From positions 1 through 43,571 of the forward strand of contig VGIC01000015.1 in assembly GCA_016867975.1 (NCBI GenBank): a DNA stretch of 43,571 bases, read 5' to 3'. The DNA comes from Betaproteobacteria bacterium (GTDB lineage: Bacteria > Pseudomonadota > Gammaproteobacteria > Burkholderiales > Methylophilaceae). Below the pieces are notes generated by a model. The model saw nothing but the letters and a program-made list of their open reading frames with translations. It was not told the origin of the DNA and did not search any database. Positions 43,561 through 43,571 of the stretch are shown one piece after another. A program made the translations under genes and the position numbers. Each line of letters starts with the position of its first letter. Within the stretch, counting starts at the first letter, position 1.

Positions 43561-43571
43561 ATAACAACTGA

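Noticed and set aside
1-43571. CRISPR array, prophage, toxin-antitoxin pair or restriction system
   Set aside because: No regularly spaced repeats, phage structural genes or defence domains were seen; nearly every large frame is a housekeeping gene.

Overview
The window is chromosomal housekeeping DNA from a betaproteobacterium of moderate GC content. The gene set and the orders rsxABCDGE-nth, yicC-gmk-rpoZ-spoT, ubiC-ubiA, rplM-rpsI-argC and anmK-(M23)-tyrS-rrn fit the Nitrosomonadales, and I suspect Methylophilaceae. That placement is inferred from recalled family sequences and gene order; no search was run. The window opens in the anticodon loop of a tRNA-Arg(CCG) and closes in the leader of a ribosomal RNA operon, just before 16S.

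Layout: (1) 1-600, tRNA end, then a decayed tract with a possible transposase relic. (2) 601-3435 valS. (3) 3588-6060, a peptidoglycan group: L,D-transpeptidase and MepA-type endopeptidase on the plus strand, converging on an NlpC/P60 hydrolase. (4) 6131-6343, an internally deleted IS30-type relic, then a tiny Ala/Pro/Glu lipoprotein with its own promoter and terminator. (5) 6810-9844 minus strand, dapA-bamC-MBL hydrolase. (6) 10011-16221, the Rnf/Rsx electron-transfer complex rsxABCDGE followed by nth. (7) 16390-20102, DUF1841 protein, L16 hydroxylase, pyrD and a TRIC-type membrane protein. (8) 20150-24179 minus strand, clpA, clpS and a CNNM/CBS/CorC protein. (9) 24619-26850, membrane-anchored cytochrome c, apaH and a PlsC-type acyltransferase. 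(10) 27072-27330, a second IS30 relic. (11) 27447-35638, yicC, gmk, rpoZ, spoT/relA, ridA, recG, ubiC, ubiA. (12) 35911-39087, rplM-rpsI, argC, a coiled-coil membrane protein, bactofilin, erpA. (13) 39178-41673 minus strand, gltA and anmK. (14) 41682-43314, a shrunken M23 peptidase relic and tyrS. (15) 43331-43571, tandem rRNA promoters, a boxB-like hairpin and boxA.

The genes work in several familiar systems: translation (valS, tyrS, rplM, rpsI, L16 hydroxylase, tRNA, rRNA), stringent response (bifunctional Rel/SpoT, rpoZ), protein turnover (ClpAS), envelope building and remodelling (BamC, LDT, MepA, NlpC, AnmK, DapA, bactofilin), redox (Rnf, cytochrome c, UbiCA, ErpA), and repair (Nth, RecG). 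Several promoters share a TATAAT/TAAAAT box followed by a GC-rich discriminator, as expected for growth-rate or ppGpp-responsive genes.

I found no CRISPR array, prophage, toxin-antitoxin pair or defence island, and no convincing new multi-gene system. The points most worth a second look are the tandem rRNA promoters with boxB/boxA, the M23 relic, the two IS30 relics, probable leaderless starts at valS, pyrD and ubiC, two convergent gene pairs sharing one CTAG as both stop codons, and several structured intergenic tracts or micro-ORFs.
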